50,836 bases of DNA from Listeria rocourtiae FSL F6-920 (GCF_000525975.1 NZ_AODK01000017.1:1-50836), one strand, 5' to 3'. Counted from the first letter of the stretch, positions 36,059 through 46,354 are shown. Notes: a model not told the origin generated them from the sequence alone. Program-made: numbers and translations.

Positions 36059-36823
36059 ATGAAAATGCTTGCTTTCGAGCGAAAAGACAAAATACTATCA
36101 GAAATCAAGAAAAACAAGAAAGTCCACGTATCCCAACTAGCCAAGATTTTCAGTGTGTCCGAAGAAACTATTCGGCGTGATTTAGATAAGTTAGAAAAAG
36201 AAGGTATTGTGGAACGAAGCTATGGTGGAGCGACACTAAGCCAACATACAAACGAAGATTTACCATATGCCACGAGAAACATCATTAACGTTGAAGAGAA
36301 AAAAGTAATCGCAGGAAAAACCACATCACTAATCAAAGCCGGTGATTCCCTCATTGCGGATACGAGCTCTACCGTTTTTGAAGCCCTGAATTTGCTCGTA
36401 CGTGAGAAAGAAAATCTCACAATCATTACCAATTCGATTACAGCCGTGGATTTGCTTTCCAAATTTAAAGTACAGCTTATTTTGACCGGTGGAACATTGC
36501 GTACTAAATCCAACTCCCTGATTGGTTCCGATGCTGCCAATACAATCAGTCGCTATTTTGTAGACTATGCGATTATTAGTTGTAAAGGTATCTCTATGGA
36601 AAATGGTATCACTGATTCGAATGAGCCAGAAGCCGAGATTAAAAACCACATGCTCAAACGTGCTAACAAAGTGATTCTAGTCGCTGATGCTTCTAAGTTC
36701 GACAAAAGCGCCTTCATTAATATTGTCGACATCTCAGAAATCGATTACCTAATCACCGACCAAGAACCATCACACGAGTGGCGACAATTCTTAAAGGAAA
36801 AAAATGTGACACTTATTTACTAA
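36059..36823 (+). CDS. DeoR-family regulator, probable rhamnose repressor
   Basis: A 254-residue regulator: an N-terminal DeoR helix-turn-helix (HVSQLAKIFSVSEETIRRDL, about residues 20-55) and a C-terminal sugar-phosphate sensor domain (IADTSSTVFEAL, ILTGGTLRTKSNSLIG, DYAIISCKGI). It is divergent from rhaB with a common intergenic region; control of the rha operon with a rhamnose metabolite as inducer is inferred. ATG 36059 is chosen because AAGGA lies four bases before it; a longer frame to 36008 has no site. Confidence 0.88.
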   Translation: MKMLAFERKDKILSEIKKNKKVHVSQLAKIFSVSEETIRRDLDKLEKEGIVERSYGGATLSQHTNEDLPYATRNIINVEEKKVIAGKTTSLIKAGDSLIADTSSTVFEALNLLVREKENLTIITNSITAVDLLSKFKVQLILTGGTLRTKSNSLIGSDAANTISRYFVDYAIISCKGISMENGITDSNEPEAEIKNHMLKRANKVILVADASKFDKSAFINIVDISEIDYLITDQEPSHEWRQFLKEKNVTLIY

Positions 36824-36899
36824 TAAGCATTTTTGAAGTACTTCTCAACAAAAAACCATGCCTAGCTCAGCACACACAAAATATCCTCACCACAATATT

Positions 36900-36948
36900 A
36901 AAAAATGCGTATCGAAAATCTAATGTCAGATTTTTGATACGCATTTTT
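36900..36948 (+). terminator. Intrinsic terminator of the DeoR-type gene
   Basis: AAAAATGCGTATC and AAAATCT pair with AGATTTT and GATACGCATTTTT around AATGTC; a T run ends it. The stem is also usable on the minus strand. Confidence 0.88.
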
Positions 36949-37116
36949 CCACCTGTATATACAAAATACTATTAACATTAAGTATATATCAGCGCTAATC
37001 CAGATATGATATTTTTATTCTCAGCGTAGCACCGCCTCAATCCACTTGTTTACTAAGGGGAATGCTATCATAGTTCATTTAATTGGCTTTTACATTACCA
37101 GAAAGCAATATGTCAT

Positions 37117-37752
37117 TCAATCTAATCTACATAAATCTGGTATTTTTTTAATACTAGTTGTATATGTAGCACAGACCTGCCTATCAATATATTGTGCAAA
37201 AGCTGTGGCAGAAAATGTTATTTTATTGTTTCGGCGACTAAAATAAATAGCGTTTTCTTCGGATAAATTTAAACAAGCAGTGTGAATCATTTCTTTAGAA
37301 TAATATGCCATCTCATTGCATAGCTCGTCTAACACCAAATAAAATCGTTCTCTACCTCTTTTAATAAACAGCTCAATAAGTGTATTCAAAATGGCTGACT
37401 TAACATTTTCTTTGCTTAAAATACATTCTCTCCATATTGACTGTTGTTGTTTGCTCCACAATATTAAATTACACACTTCTTTTCTATCGCCCATCCTTCT
37501 TAACAGTGGCATTGGGAGGTACCATATACATGTATTTTTCCAAGCTCTAAATGTAAGTGACTTCACATTGAATAGCATTCCATCTGTTCCTATTAAATGT
37601 AAATTATTAGCACCCGTACATGATACCAAGCCATCGTCAACGAGTATAATGCCTGATTCATAGTAAAATGTTTCATCTTTCTTAACTGTTATTAATTCAG
37701 CGTGTTGTTGGAATTCTATCGTGTCTGTGAGTGGAAGCCAAAGTTCCTTCAT
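37117..37752 (-). CDS. Crp/Fnr (PrfA-like) family regulator
   Basis: A 211-residue protein with an N-terminal cupin-like sensor region (FYYESGIILVDDGLVSC, LHLIGTDGMLFNVKS) and a C-terminal winged helix (LVLDELCNEMAYYSKEMIHT, then NKITFSATAFAQYID). The layout matches the divergent Crp/PrfA-like group common in Listeria; residues for cAMP binding are not conserved. AAAGGAG precedes the ATG. It lies downstream of the exopolysaccharide operon in the same direction, and a decayed paralogue lies at the other end of that operon, so control of the locus is plausible but unproven. Confidence 0.6.
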   Translation of the reverse strand: MKELWLPLTDTIEFQQHAELITVKKDETFYYESGIILVDDGLVSCTGANNLHLIGTDGMLFNVKSLTFRAWKNTCIWYLPMPLLRRMGDRKEVCNLILWSKQQQSIWRECILSKENVKSAILNTLIELFIKRGRERFYLVLDELCNEMAYYSKEMIHTACLNLSEENAIYFSRRNNKITFSATAFAQYIDRQVCATYTTSIKKIPDLCRLD

Positions 37753-37867
37753 AGCATAAAACTCCTTTACTTGAATTCATTCACTTTATATTGTTAATTT
37801 ATATTTTGTGCTAAGGTATTTATTTTTTATATCATTCATCTTGATATGATAGTCTCTACTCTGTTCT

Positions 37868-38897
37868 TCATCTCAATGCATTATATAGATCCATCCATTT
37901 TTCATGGTATGCTTTGAGCGAATATTGGTTTTTTATTGTGCTTCGTGCAGCTATACTATACATTTTCTGCCTTCTAGTATCCTTTAAAAATGATGTAAGT
38001 TTGCCTACCATATCCTTGACATCACCTGGCTCTGAAAGCATCCCATTTTCACCATCCTGAATCACTTCCGGAATGCCGCCAACCCTTGTCGAAAGGTTGG
38101 GAATTCCCGCTGCCATCGTTTCTAGAATCGCCATTGGAAGCCCTTCATGATAGGAAGGTAAGAAATGCAGAAGCGCATTCTCCAAAACTTCCTGCTGTTC
38201 TTCTGTATCAATCCAACCACCGATGGCAACATTCTGAATTTGCTGCGCGTGAATCGCGGCAGCTACTTGTTTGGCTTCACCATCTCCATATAAGACAAAG
38301 CGCACATCCGGGAATATAGCCTCTATTTCTCGTGCTACCTGTAAAAGATCGTAGCTCCCTTTCCGCTGTCCCATCCGTCCAAATGTCACAATGGTCTTTG
38401 AGGACAGCTGAAAAATAGACTGCTCGGGTAGTTTCACAGCATTAGGAATAACCGTCACTGCTGTATTTGTGAGTTGCTTATAAAAATCTGCCCAACTATC
38501 ACTTAAGACAACAAGACGATCTAAACGGTCTAGCGCCTTTCTAATCTGGTTTTGTATAAAAATGCTACTCTGCTGGAAAAACACATCAAACTGCGAGGCA
38601 TGCATATGAAAAATCACCCGACAACACTTCGGAACAAGCCTAGCTAAGAGCGCCTTTCGAAAAAAAACTGCCTTTTTGGGCGACATGAAAATGGACAACA
38701 TCAATCTGCTCTTCTCGAATGATATGCCGAATCATTTGAAAAGCTCGCCATTCTGTACGCCATTTTTGTTCCCCTGACCAAGAACTTAAAAAGAAAAGAC
38801 GATGCTCAGGATGGCTATAATATTTTTGAAAATTAGACAGCACTGTTGCCATACCACCTTTTGCCCTCGGATCTGGCCCTACCATTAATATGTTCAT
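37868..38897 (-). pseudogene. GT4-family glycosyltransferase, frameshifted
   Basis: The first part (MNILMVGPDPRAKGGMATVL to VVHFHVAQKGSFF) and the second (RKALLARLVPKCC to the end) are split at an A8 run on the plus strand (38660-38667). With seven bases the frame is continuous and the protein has 342 residues. It carries the GT-B donor-site pattern LPSYHEGLPMAILETMAAGIP typical of family 4. It would add one sugar to the lipid-linked repeat unit at the inner face of the membrane. The start overlaps the stop of the flippase gene by four bases and has GGAGG. Last gene of the exopolysaccharide operon. Confidence 0.85.
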
Positions 38898-40313
38898 GCA
38901 CTTCCTCCTTTACGGTTGCTAAATTTTGTACGAAGATCCCTTATATCTTGGCGGTACAACCAAACTAAGAAGGCAAACGCTCCAATAATCAGCGCTTTTT
39001 CAATCCATTCTTGTCTAAAAAAAGCACTGTAAACAGCGAGCCCATATAAGATGCTAATGATGATTAAGTGCCGCTTGACAGAAAAACCCTTCCCAAATAC
39101 GCATGGAAAAAAAAAAGTACGAGCTAGGAAAAAAATAATGTACGCTGTTCCTGTCGCAAGCGCTGCACCCACCGCACCGTAGAGTGGGACGAACAGAAAA
39201 TTCAATACCACTGCAAAAATAAGAGCAATCAATGAGACATAAATATTCAGAGCGCTGCGCTTTAAAAAAAACGATACCCAGATTGGTCGTTTCACTAACT
39301 GTCATCATAAGTGGGTAAAAACAAAGAAGCGGAAAGATATACTGCGCTTCCAAATATGCTGGTGAAAGAATCACAACAATCCATTCTTTGAAAAAAAGCA
39401 TCGTCAGAAAGAAAAAACTAATACCAAACATCACTATATGACTCACTTTTTCATAATAGCTAATCGGCTTCTTATGCTTGTACCATTCGTACGCCGTCGG
39501 AACCCAAAAATTAGCAAAACTCACCTGAATAATCATTAGCGCACTGGCGACTTTAAACGCAGCAGTATAAATACCAAGAACATAAAAATCAGCCAACATC
39601 CGTAGGAAAACCTTATCTATTAGAATAAGTAGACTGTAGAGAAAGGTTCCTACAACAACGGGTAATCCAAAATGCGCCAGCTGCTTTAAGAGGTGGGTAT
39701 CCAGCTTCCCTGGCATCGCACGAAATAGATAAAAATGAGCCAATATCAATAGAAAATCACCCACAATTTGCCCGATTAACATACCGTAAATAACCGTAAT
39801 GAACGTCGGTGGCCCAACCCATAGCGCAACCAGTGTCCCAATCAAAATCATTCCCTTGACAAGAATACTGTAGAATGAAAAAGAAAGTGCTCGATTTTCC
39901 ATTCGAATGAGCAATAGCAAGAAGCGCTCAAAAATCAGGAAAAAGCTCGAAACCCCCAACAAATAAATGGCGATAGTATAACTTGAATCCGCAAATAAAA
40001 TAGTGGAAATCCAAGGTGCAAACCCTACCATGAACCCGATAAGCGCTAAGGAAGAAAGAAGTGGAATCACCATTGCTTGCTTCATTAGAGTGACCGGCTT
40101 TGGTTGATCGTGAAATTCTCTGGTAAATGCCTGATCAAATCCTAAATAAATGATGTAAATCAAGAAAGTCTGCGCCAGGAAGAACATACTTGTCTTTCCA
40201 TATTCTGAAGGTGACAAAAAATAAGTGGTCACGGGGATCAAGATTAAATTCAGCAAAGCTGCCCCCAATGAACCAATCGAAAATTGGCCTAAACGAATCA
40301 ATAATTGTTTCAA
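38894..40313 (-). pseudogene. Wzx-type polysaccharide flippase, frameshifted
   Basis: A polytopic protein of the MATE-like polysaccharide exporter family (about 12-14 helices; LLIRLGQFSIGSLGAALLNL, TTYFLSPSEYGKTSMF). The frame breaks at an A8 run on the plus strand (39264-39271). With seven bases it reads TNLGIVFLKRSALNIYVSLI and continues to the end at 38894, for 472 residues, a normal length. It would flip the undecaprenyl-linked repeat unit. The likely start is TTG 40313, with GAGG five bases upstream, just after the Wzy stop. Confidence 0.85.
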
Positions 40314-40320
40314 AATAACC

Positions 40321-41578
40321 TCATTCTTTCTTAGATAGAATAATACCGCCACAAACAAGTCCTAAAAAGGTGGAAGACAACGCTGAAAATAGAACATGCC
40401 CAGCGAAGAAACTGTACATCACGATTACGAGAAACATATAACTATAAATAGAGCGCTCACCTTTTGCAAAAGCCAACCATGAAAAGTATCCAAGCATCAG
40501 AACTAGAAGTAGGATTCCGAGCATTCCTAGCCCAAATAATCCATCAAAAAAGTCCATTTCAATCAGCCCGAGCCGTCCGAAATTTTCTAACCTGTACTCA
40601 AACCCTTGCCCAAATAAAAAACTGAAACCAAGATTTGAATCCTCTAAAAAATACGTCATCCCACTTTCTAAAAAATCGCTTCGTGAACTCGTCAAAAGTC
40701 GCACTAAATCCCCATCGTACAAATGGTAGAAATAAACAATACGTTCATACGTCCCTTCCACTATCTCCACAGCATAATGAATGCCTCGAAACACTACCCA
40801 ACCAATAGCAAGAAAGCTGGCAATCCAAATCAAGATGCGGTGCAATGTCGAGCGATAACCTGTGCCAAAAAGGAGATGCACAAGTAGAAAAACACTCACC
40901 GTCACGCCGTATAAAATACCTGTTTTCGTACCCACTAGAAGCAAGCAGATGATATTGCCAGCATAAAGAACAAGCAATAGTAGCAATCGCATGTTCCACT
41001 TTCCCGCCAACTGTAGCCACAGTGCTCTTGCCGTAAATGTAATTGAAATAATGAAGGCAAAACTAGTATCATTATTTGCGAAAAAATAACCTTTATACCC
41101 AGCATCTGAATTGTCATACGTTTGATAACCCACACCAAGCACATACGGAATCAAAAGACCAGCAGTAAATAAAAAACTAATCACAATAAACAGTTCTTCA
41201 TAGCGGATTGTCCTGAGAACACTTTTTCGTTGATAGATGTAGTAAGGAATCAAAACCCATAAAAAAATATTTGATAAAAACTGACAAATCCGCCATCATC
41301 CAGCTAATTGGATTTTGTAGAAAAATTCCCTGCAAGAGCCAAATCAAGAGATTACCTGCAACAAACAAAAAGGTGATATATGTCAATCCTGATTTTGGAA
41401 GATCTTCCATACCAATTGAAATAAGCAAAAATAAGAGGAAAACAAAACGATAGCCAACCCCGACAGGCACCGGTATTCCAGTGGTAAGAAACAGCCCATT
41501 TAAAAAATCAATAAGCGGAAATATCGCAGTAAGGCCAATAAAAATAAGAATATTAAGAGGTATTTTCGTCATTGTCAT
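40321..41578 (-). pseudogene. Wzy-type polysaccharide polymerase/O-antigen ligase-like protein, frameshifted
   Basis: A membrane protein of about 418 residues with ten or more helices, a long outside loop (GIHYAVEIVEGTYERIVYFY...DFLESGMTYF) and C-terminal helices, as in Wzy polymerases. The break is an A7 run on the plus strand (41251-41257); with six bases it reads SVFIKYFLWVLIPYYIYQRK. ATG 41578 has GGAG inside the end of the WecG-like gene. Wzy assignment rests on topology and position between the glycosyltransferase and Wzx genes, as sequence conservation is low. Confidence 0.75.
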
Positions 41579-41583
41579 TTTTT

Positions 41584-42330
41584 TTAACTCCGTTCCCACT
41601 TCTCTTTCAGAACCCGTTGAATAAAAGCAATATTGCCGATAATATAGCGTTTGAACATCCGCCTTGGCTCCTGCACCCATCGATAAAACCATTCCAACCC
41701 TATTCGTTGTATCCATTTCGGTGCCCGTTTCGTTTTACCAGCAAGCACATCAAAGCTTCCACCAACACCCATCACAAAAGGAACCTCCATAACTGACTGA
41801 TAATCACGAACCCATATTTCTTTTTTGGGGCTAGAGAAAGCAACGAAAAGCAAATCAGCTCGGCTATCACGAATCGCTTCTGCAATTTCCATTGATTCCA
41901 TCTCTTCAAAATAACCGTTGCGAAAGCCCGCAATATCTAATTTGGGGTACTGTTGCCGATGCTTGGTAACAACCGCTTGAACGACATCTTCCGTAGCCCC
42001 AAAATAGTAGGGGCGCCAACCCTTTTCAGCCGCTTTTTTAACTAATTCCTCAAATAAATCAATTCCAGTTACTCGTTCTGGTACATCATAGCCAAGAAAT
42101 CGAGCTGCCCATACAATCGATTGTCCATCCGCATTAATGAGTGCACTTTTATTAATAATTTGCCGACAAGTAGGATTCTGCGCCATAAGGTTAATCTTTC
42201 CTGCATTAATAACTACATGCTGTACATATTCCCCTGAGGTAACAAACGCTTCCACACGCTCCAAGGTTTCCTCCATCGTCAGCGGATCTAGATAACTTCC
42301 AAGCAGGTGAATTCGCTCCTTTGCCACCAT
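41584..42330 (-). CDS. WecG/TagA/CpsF-family glycosyltransferase
   Basis: A 248-residue peripheral membrane enzyme of family GT26. It shows NADGQSIVWAARFLG, the YYFGATEDVVQAV region, LLFVAFSSPKKEIWV, GVGGSFDVLAGKTKRAPKWI and the basic C-terminal tail (EPRRMFKRYI). The family adds ManNAc (TagA) or ManNAcA (WecG) to a lipid-linked sugar. The UDP-ManNAc-type dehydrogenase in the same operon makes ManNAcA transfer likely here (inference). Its ATG overlaps the stop of the sugar-transferase gene. Confidence 0.9.
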   Translation of the reverse strand: MVAKERIHLLGSYLDPLTMEETLERVEAFVTSGEYVQHVVINAGKINLMAQNPTCRQIINKSALINADGQSIVWAARFLGYDVPERVTGIDLFEELVKKAAEKGWRPYYFGATEDVVQAVVTKHRQQYPKLDIAGFRNGYFEEMESMEIAEAIRDSRADLLFVAFSSPKKEIWVRDYQSVMEVPFVMGVGGSFDVLAGKTKRAPKWIQRIGLEWFYRWVQEPRRMFKRYIIGNIAFIQRVLKEKWERS

Positions 42331-42946
42331 TAATATGCTCCTTTAGGCATCAGGATAACCAAAACTGTTTTACCAATAATTTTAGCATCTAACTTGAACG
42401 AAACCTGTTGAATATATTGCAAATCTAGCTCAACCATTTCTTGAAAGCTGAGCTCATTACGCCCACTCACCTGCCAAAGTCCCGTACACCCTGGTATGAT
42501 TGAAAGCCGTTTCTTATCATGCGTAGTATATTCGGCTACTTCCCGTGGTAAAGGTGGCCTGGGACCTACGAGCGCCATATTACCCTTGATGACATTCCAA
42601 AGCTGTGGTAACTCATCGAGACTCGTTTTTCTTAAAATACGTCCAAATTTAGTGACACGTGGATCATTTCTCAGTTTAAACATAGCTCCTTCGATCTCAT
42701 TCTGTTTTAAATAGTAATTTAATTGGGCTTCCGCATCCACGTGCATCGTCCGGAATTTATACATATAAAATAAATGACCATCTTCTCCGACGCGCTTTTG
42801 CTTAAAAAACACAGGAGCATGCAAACTGGAAAGCTTGATTACTAACATAATAATGATTAAAATTGGTGACAGTAACGCAAGAGCAAGCAAACTTATGACA
42901 CAATCAGATTTTTTTTTTAATTTTTAAGATACATATTTGGTTTCAT
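42330..42946 (-). pseudogene. Priming sugar transferase, N-terminus frameshifted
   Basis: Residues from LLALALLSPILIII on are an intact bacterial sugar transferase: FFKQKRVGEDG, YKFRTMHVDAEAQL, KTSLDELPQL, VGPRPPL, PGCTGLWQVSGRN. The start is broken. From ATG 42946 (with GGAG ten bases upstream, 13 bases after the kinase stop) the frame reads MKPNMYLK and stops. Removing one base from each of two runs (T10 at 42909-42918 and T5 at 42921-42925, plus strand) gives MYLKIKKKSDCVISLLALAL, the usual anchor of this family, and 204 residues. It would put the first sugar phosphate on undecaprenyl phosphate. A paralogue lies at 12111-12785. Confidence 0.85.
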
Positions 42947-42959
42947 GTGTCTTGCACTC

Positions 42960-43634
42960 CTAATAATAATAATTTTCCATATTTTTAGTGCCATTAAATA
43001 TAGCACCTAATATTTTTGTTTGAGAGAGGCTGAGCTTTTCAACAGCTTGAACAGCCTTTACTCGAAGTGTTTTATGGTATCGGCAAACTAAAATCATGCC
43101 ATCCACCATATCAGCTAGCGCCAACGCATCCGAAACAATCGTAACGGGAGGTGTATCGATGATGATATAATCAAATTCCTCTCTAAGCTTTTCCAGTAGT
43201 TCTATCATCTTTTCAGACGATAGTAGCTCACTTGGGTTTGGAGGTATGGAGCCACTTGTTAAAATAAAGAAATTACAATCTTCTAAAGTTACGTTTTGTA
43301 ACCCATCTTCCACGCTATGGTATCCTAAGATTATATTGGATAAACCGGCATGAAGGCCCTTGGAAAAACGTCGATGCAATGTTGGCCTCCGCATATCTGC
43401 ATCAACCAACAAGACGCGCTCTCCTCTTTGAGCATAACTGATAGCCAAGTGCGAGGCGATAGTAGATTTACCCGTGCCACTTTCTGGAGAGGTAATCAGA
43501 ATCACCTGTTTCTGCTTATCGATATTTGAAAAATCTATCCCTGTCCGAATCAACTTAAACTGCTCGCCCACAGGAGAATAACTTTTCTTTCCTTTCCTTT
43601 TATATCTCGACAATGGACTCACCTCATTTTTCAT
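42960..43634 (-). CDS. Capsular polysaccharide tyrosine kinase (CpsD/Wze-type)
   Basis: A BY-kinase cytoplasmic domain of about 224 residues. It has Walker A (SPESGTGKSTIASHLA), Walker A' (LLVDADMRRP) and Walker B (YIIIDTPPV), with a C-terminal tyrosine cluster NYYY for autophosphorylation. Such kinases pair with the Wzz-type membrane activator just upstream and control chain length and export through phosphorylation cycles. The start overlaps the end of the Wzz gene; ATG 43634 is likely, though a TTG at about residue 7 (after GAGGTGAG) is an option. No phosphatase gene (Wzb/CpsB) is seen in the locus. Confidence 0.9.
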   Translation of the reverse strand: MKNEVSPLSRYKRKGKKSYSPVGEQFKLIRTGIDFSNIDKQKQVILITSPESGTGKSTIASHLAISYAQRGERVLLVDADMRRPTLHRRFSKGLHAGLSNIILGYHSVEDGLQNVTLEDCNFFILTSGSIPPNPSELLSSEKMIELLEKLREEFDYIIIDTPPVTIVSDALALADMVDGMILVCRYHKTLRVKAVQAVEKLSLSQTKILGAIFNGTKNMENYYY

Positions 43635-44335
43635 TTCTTGCTTGCACGTTATAGCTAACCGAAAACTCACTTACTTCACCTAAAACATTTAAATGTAACA
43701 ACTCCTGAATCTCATCAACGGATGTAAATGTACGTTCAAAAAAAAGCTTCGTCAAAATAAAGATAAATCCTATCATGACCCCGCAAAGAAACGACAAACT
43801 CATAATTAAAAAATTTTTGAGGCTTGATGGGCACTTCCTTGCCTGTATACATAGCATCCGAAAGCGTCGTAACATTCTCTATTTTCATGATTTGAGCAAT
43901 TTCTTTTTTGAAAGTTTGAGCAGTTAAATTTGCAATTCTTGCAGCAACTTCAGGACTTGGGTTATCTACACTTATATCAATAACTTGTGAATTGGTTGAA
44001 TTTTTAACTTGAATCATATCTGTAAGTTCTTGGATATCATATTTATTTTGTAGTCCCTTTTCTACTTTCGTCAAAATTCGCGGACTCAAAATAATCGCAC
44101 TATACGTATTGACCAATTGCAAATCAGCTTGAACAGTCTGAGCCTCTAAATTATTTTTTTGCACATTCTCAGACTGATTGACTAGGATTTGCGTTTTTTT
44201 TTGATATATCGGTGTAGCGAAATAATGTAGATAAACAAACGCGCTTGTCAAAATAATCAACAAAATCCCGATAAGCCACCATTTATTATTCTTGATAGAC
44301 ACAAGAATTTTGTTTAAATCGATTCGAGTATTCAC
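43624..44335 (-). pseudogene. Wzz/CpsC-type chain-length regulator, frameshifted
   Basis: Two membrane segments flank an extracellular loop: N-terminal KWWLIGILLIILTSAFVYL, and FLIMSLSFLCGVMIGFIFIL near the end, preceded by the Pro-containing EVPIKP motif typical of Wzz proteins. The break is at the A6/T5 stretch 43808-43818 on the plus strand; one base fewer gives PIKPQKFLIMSLSF and 236 residues, the family length. It activates the kinase next to it. The start is GTG 44335 with AGGAG nine bases upstream. Confidence 0.85.
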
Positions 44336-44339
44336 AATA

Positions 44340-44570
44340 TCATTCTCCTAGTCCCAAATCTTCTTTAAGAACTAATGCTTCACCGACACAGTTAATAAAA
44401 AGGACCCTTTTTATTTGAGGATAACTTTTCAAAGATTGTAGTAGTTTAGATCTAGATTCTGCCTCGAATGTAGCCACAGAAACAAAATCTCGATTCACTA
44501 CTACACCACTTTCCAACTCCAAATTCGCGTTCCAGAGAAAGCCATCACTAAAAAGCGTATTTACCTTCAT
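44340..44570 (-). CDS. Small hypothetical protein in exopolysaccharide operon
   Basis: I do not recognise this 76-residue protein (MKVNTLFSDGFLWNANLELE...). It has no signal peptide or membrane segment. ATG 44570 has GGAG ten bases upstream; it overlaps the end of the dehydrogenase gene by about 20 bases and ends just before the Wzz start, with the Wzz ribosome site in its last codons. This tight packing supports it as a real gene. A role in chain-length control or dehydrogenase regulation is possible but unsupported. Confidence 0.55.
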   Translation of the reverse strand: MKVNTLFSDGFLWNANLELESGVVVNRDFVSVATFEAESRSKLLQSLKSYPQIKRVLFINCVGEALVLKEDLGLGE

Positions 44571-45831
44571 AGTTTGTTTCACTCCAATTGAAATTACCCA
44601 AATTATATTTGTTTATCGAAACATCCGTTATTTCTATACAATTCTTCGTATCAAAAATAAGTTTCTTTTCCATAGAAGAAAAATCCTCTGATAACAAAGA
44701 TCTAAATGCATCATGATCGCATAGAACTAAAGCCATCTCGCTTCCTGTCAGAGCCTCTTCCAAATTAGATGCAATAAATGATTGTGTCACATGGGGATCG
44801 TATACACGAATGTCAAATTGACCCAGCGCTTGAAGTCCATTATAAATAGCCATTGCTGGACTTTCACGTATATCATCCGTATTTCCTTTATAAGAAACGC
44901 CTAAAATAGTCAACGTTTTAGACTGATAGTGCTGCATTAACTCTTGTACCTTATCTATGATGAATTGCGGCATCGCATTGTTGATGTCTCGCGCTGCTTG
45001 AATAAGCGTTGTTTGTTCCGGAGCTTCTGAAATAATAAAATAGGGATCAACCGCTAAGCAATGCCCACCTACACCAGGCCCTGGCTGATGAATATTTACA
45101 CGAGGATGCCTATTAGCCATCTCAATCACACGAAGCGCATCAATATTTAGAGCGTCTCCTACTCTCACCAATTCATTTGCAAGCGCAATATTGACATCTC
45201 GATACGTATTCTCCATTAGTTTAGAAAGTTCAGCAGCCGAGGCCGTAGCTCCAATCAGTTCACCTCTCACAAAAAGCTCATAAATCTCTTTTCCTCGCTT
45301 CGTACAAGCTTCCGTAACACCACCTATAATGCGGTTATTAAAAATGAGCTCCTCTAAAATTTTCCCAGGTAATACTCGTTCCGGGCAATGCACAAGATAA
45401 ATATCTTGCCCAATATTAAAACCAGCTTCTTCTATCATCACTTTTATAATGCCTTCTGTTGTTCGTGGCGAAACGGTGGATTCAATAATGACGGTATTAC
45501 CAGTTTCCAAGTAAGGTAAGATGCTTAACATTGCTTGTTTCACATATGTCAGATCACAGCTCTTAAATGTATCTTGTTGGTTCGGTGTAGGAACAGCAAT
45601 AATGAAAACATCGGCTTTTTCCGGTACCAAGCTAGCTTTAAAATTCCCCGTATCTATTACTCGCTGAAGCATTGCAGGTATTCCAGGCTCCTCAATATGC
45701 ACTTCTCCTGCATTTAACTTTTCTATAATTTCCTTTGAGATATCAACGCCTACAATGTTAGCACCATATTTAGCAAAGATTAGAGCTGTCGGTAAACCTA
45801 TATAGCCTAAGCCCATCACATTAATCTTCAT
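44548..45831 (-). CDS. UDP-N-acetyl-mannosamine-type dehydrogenase, second copy
   Basis: A 427-residue cytosolic enzyme with VMGLGYIGLPTALIFAKYGA, ESTVSPRTTEGII, HCPERVLPGKI, KLMENTYRDVNIALANEL, and GPGVGGHCLAVDPYF with the catalytic Cys. It is a close relative of the enzyme at 12794-14068. It would make a UDP-HexNAc uronic acid, probably UDP-ManNAcA given the WecG-like transferase in the operon. The UDP-GlcNAc 2-epimerase that supplies ManNAc is not in this window. The ATG directly follows the lipoprotein stop with only a weak ribosome site, so coupling is likely. Confidence 0.88.
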   Translation of the reverse strand: MKINVMGLGYIGLPTALIFAKYGANIVGVDISKEIIEKLNAGEVHIEEPGIPAMLQRVIDTGNFKASLVPEKADVFIIAVPTPNQQDTFKSCDLTYVKQAMLSILPYLETGNTVIIESTVSPRTTEGIIKVMIEEAGFNIGQDIYLVHCPERVLPGKILEELIFNNRIIGGVTEACTKRGKEIYELFVRGELIGATASAAELSKLMENTYRDVNIALANELVRVGDALNIDALRVIEMANRHPRVNIHQPGPGVGGHCLAVDPYFIISEAPEQTTLIQAARDINNAMPQFIIDKVQELMQHYQSKTLTILGVSYKGNTDDIRESPAMAIYNGLQALGQFDIRVYDPHVTQSFIASNLEEALTGSEMALVLCDHDAFRSLLSEDFSSMEKKLIFDTKNCIEITDVSINKYNLGNFNWSETNYEGKYAF

Positions 45832-46354
45832 TTAATTTTCCACATCCCAGGACATCATTTCTTTCTTACCGATACGATAAATTAATTTCGTCGCTTTTTG
45901 ATCTTTATTCAACGTGAACGATACGGGGCCAGAAAGGGTTTTTTCTGGTTGGATTTCTCCACCGAATGCTGCGTAATTATAGTCTGTTTCTAATGTTTTG
46001 TTGTCTTTTGTCTTCAGAATAAAATCAGCTGATCCCAGTCCTTTATTGATAGAAGAAACGTTTTTACCTGTGACACGGAAGGTGTAAAGATTTTGCTCTT
46101 TTTGGTCTTTTGAAATAGCTTTCGTAACTTCTTGTTTATCTAACGTTAATTGGATTCCATTGACAACCACAGGCTCCGATGCAGTGACTTTCTTATTATC
46201 CGTAGCTGATTTATTGTTATCTGTTGCTGATTTTTTTACTATTTTCCTTCGCTGTGCTGGTATCTTTTGGATTAGTATCCGGCTCTGCATTCGTTGAACA
46301 AGCCCCTAGCACGGTAAGAACAACTATGCTACTAGCAATTATTATTTTTTTCAT
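45832..46354 (-). pseudogene. DUF4352-type lipoprotein, frameshifted
   Basis: ATG 46354, with AAAGGAGA upstream, opens a lipoprotein signal peptide (lipobox VLGAC). The frame ends after SKKISNR because of a 7-base T run on the plus strand (46231-46237). With six bases it reads ENSKKSATDNNKSATDNKK and goes on into a DUF4352-like Ig domain (VVNGIQLTLDKQEVTKAI to MMSWDVEN), 173 residues in all. It is the counterpart of the lipoprotein at 14089-14547, also upstream of a dehydrogenase. The tract could be an over-call or a phase switch. Confidence 0.8.

Noticed and set aside
39107-39116. T10 tract in the flippase as another frameshift
   Set aside because: The reading frame is correct with ten bases; removing one creates an early stop.
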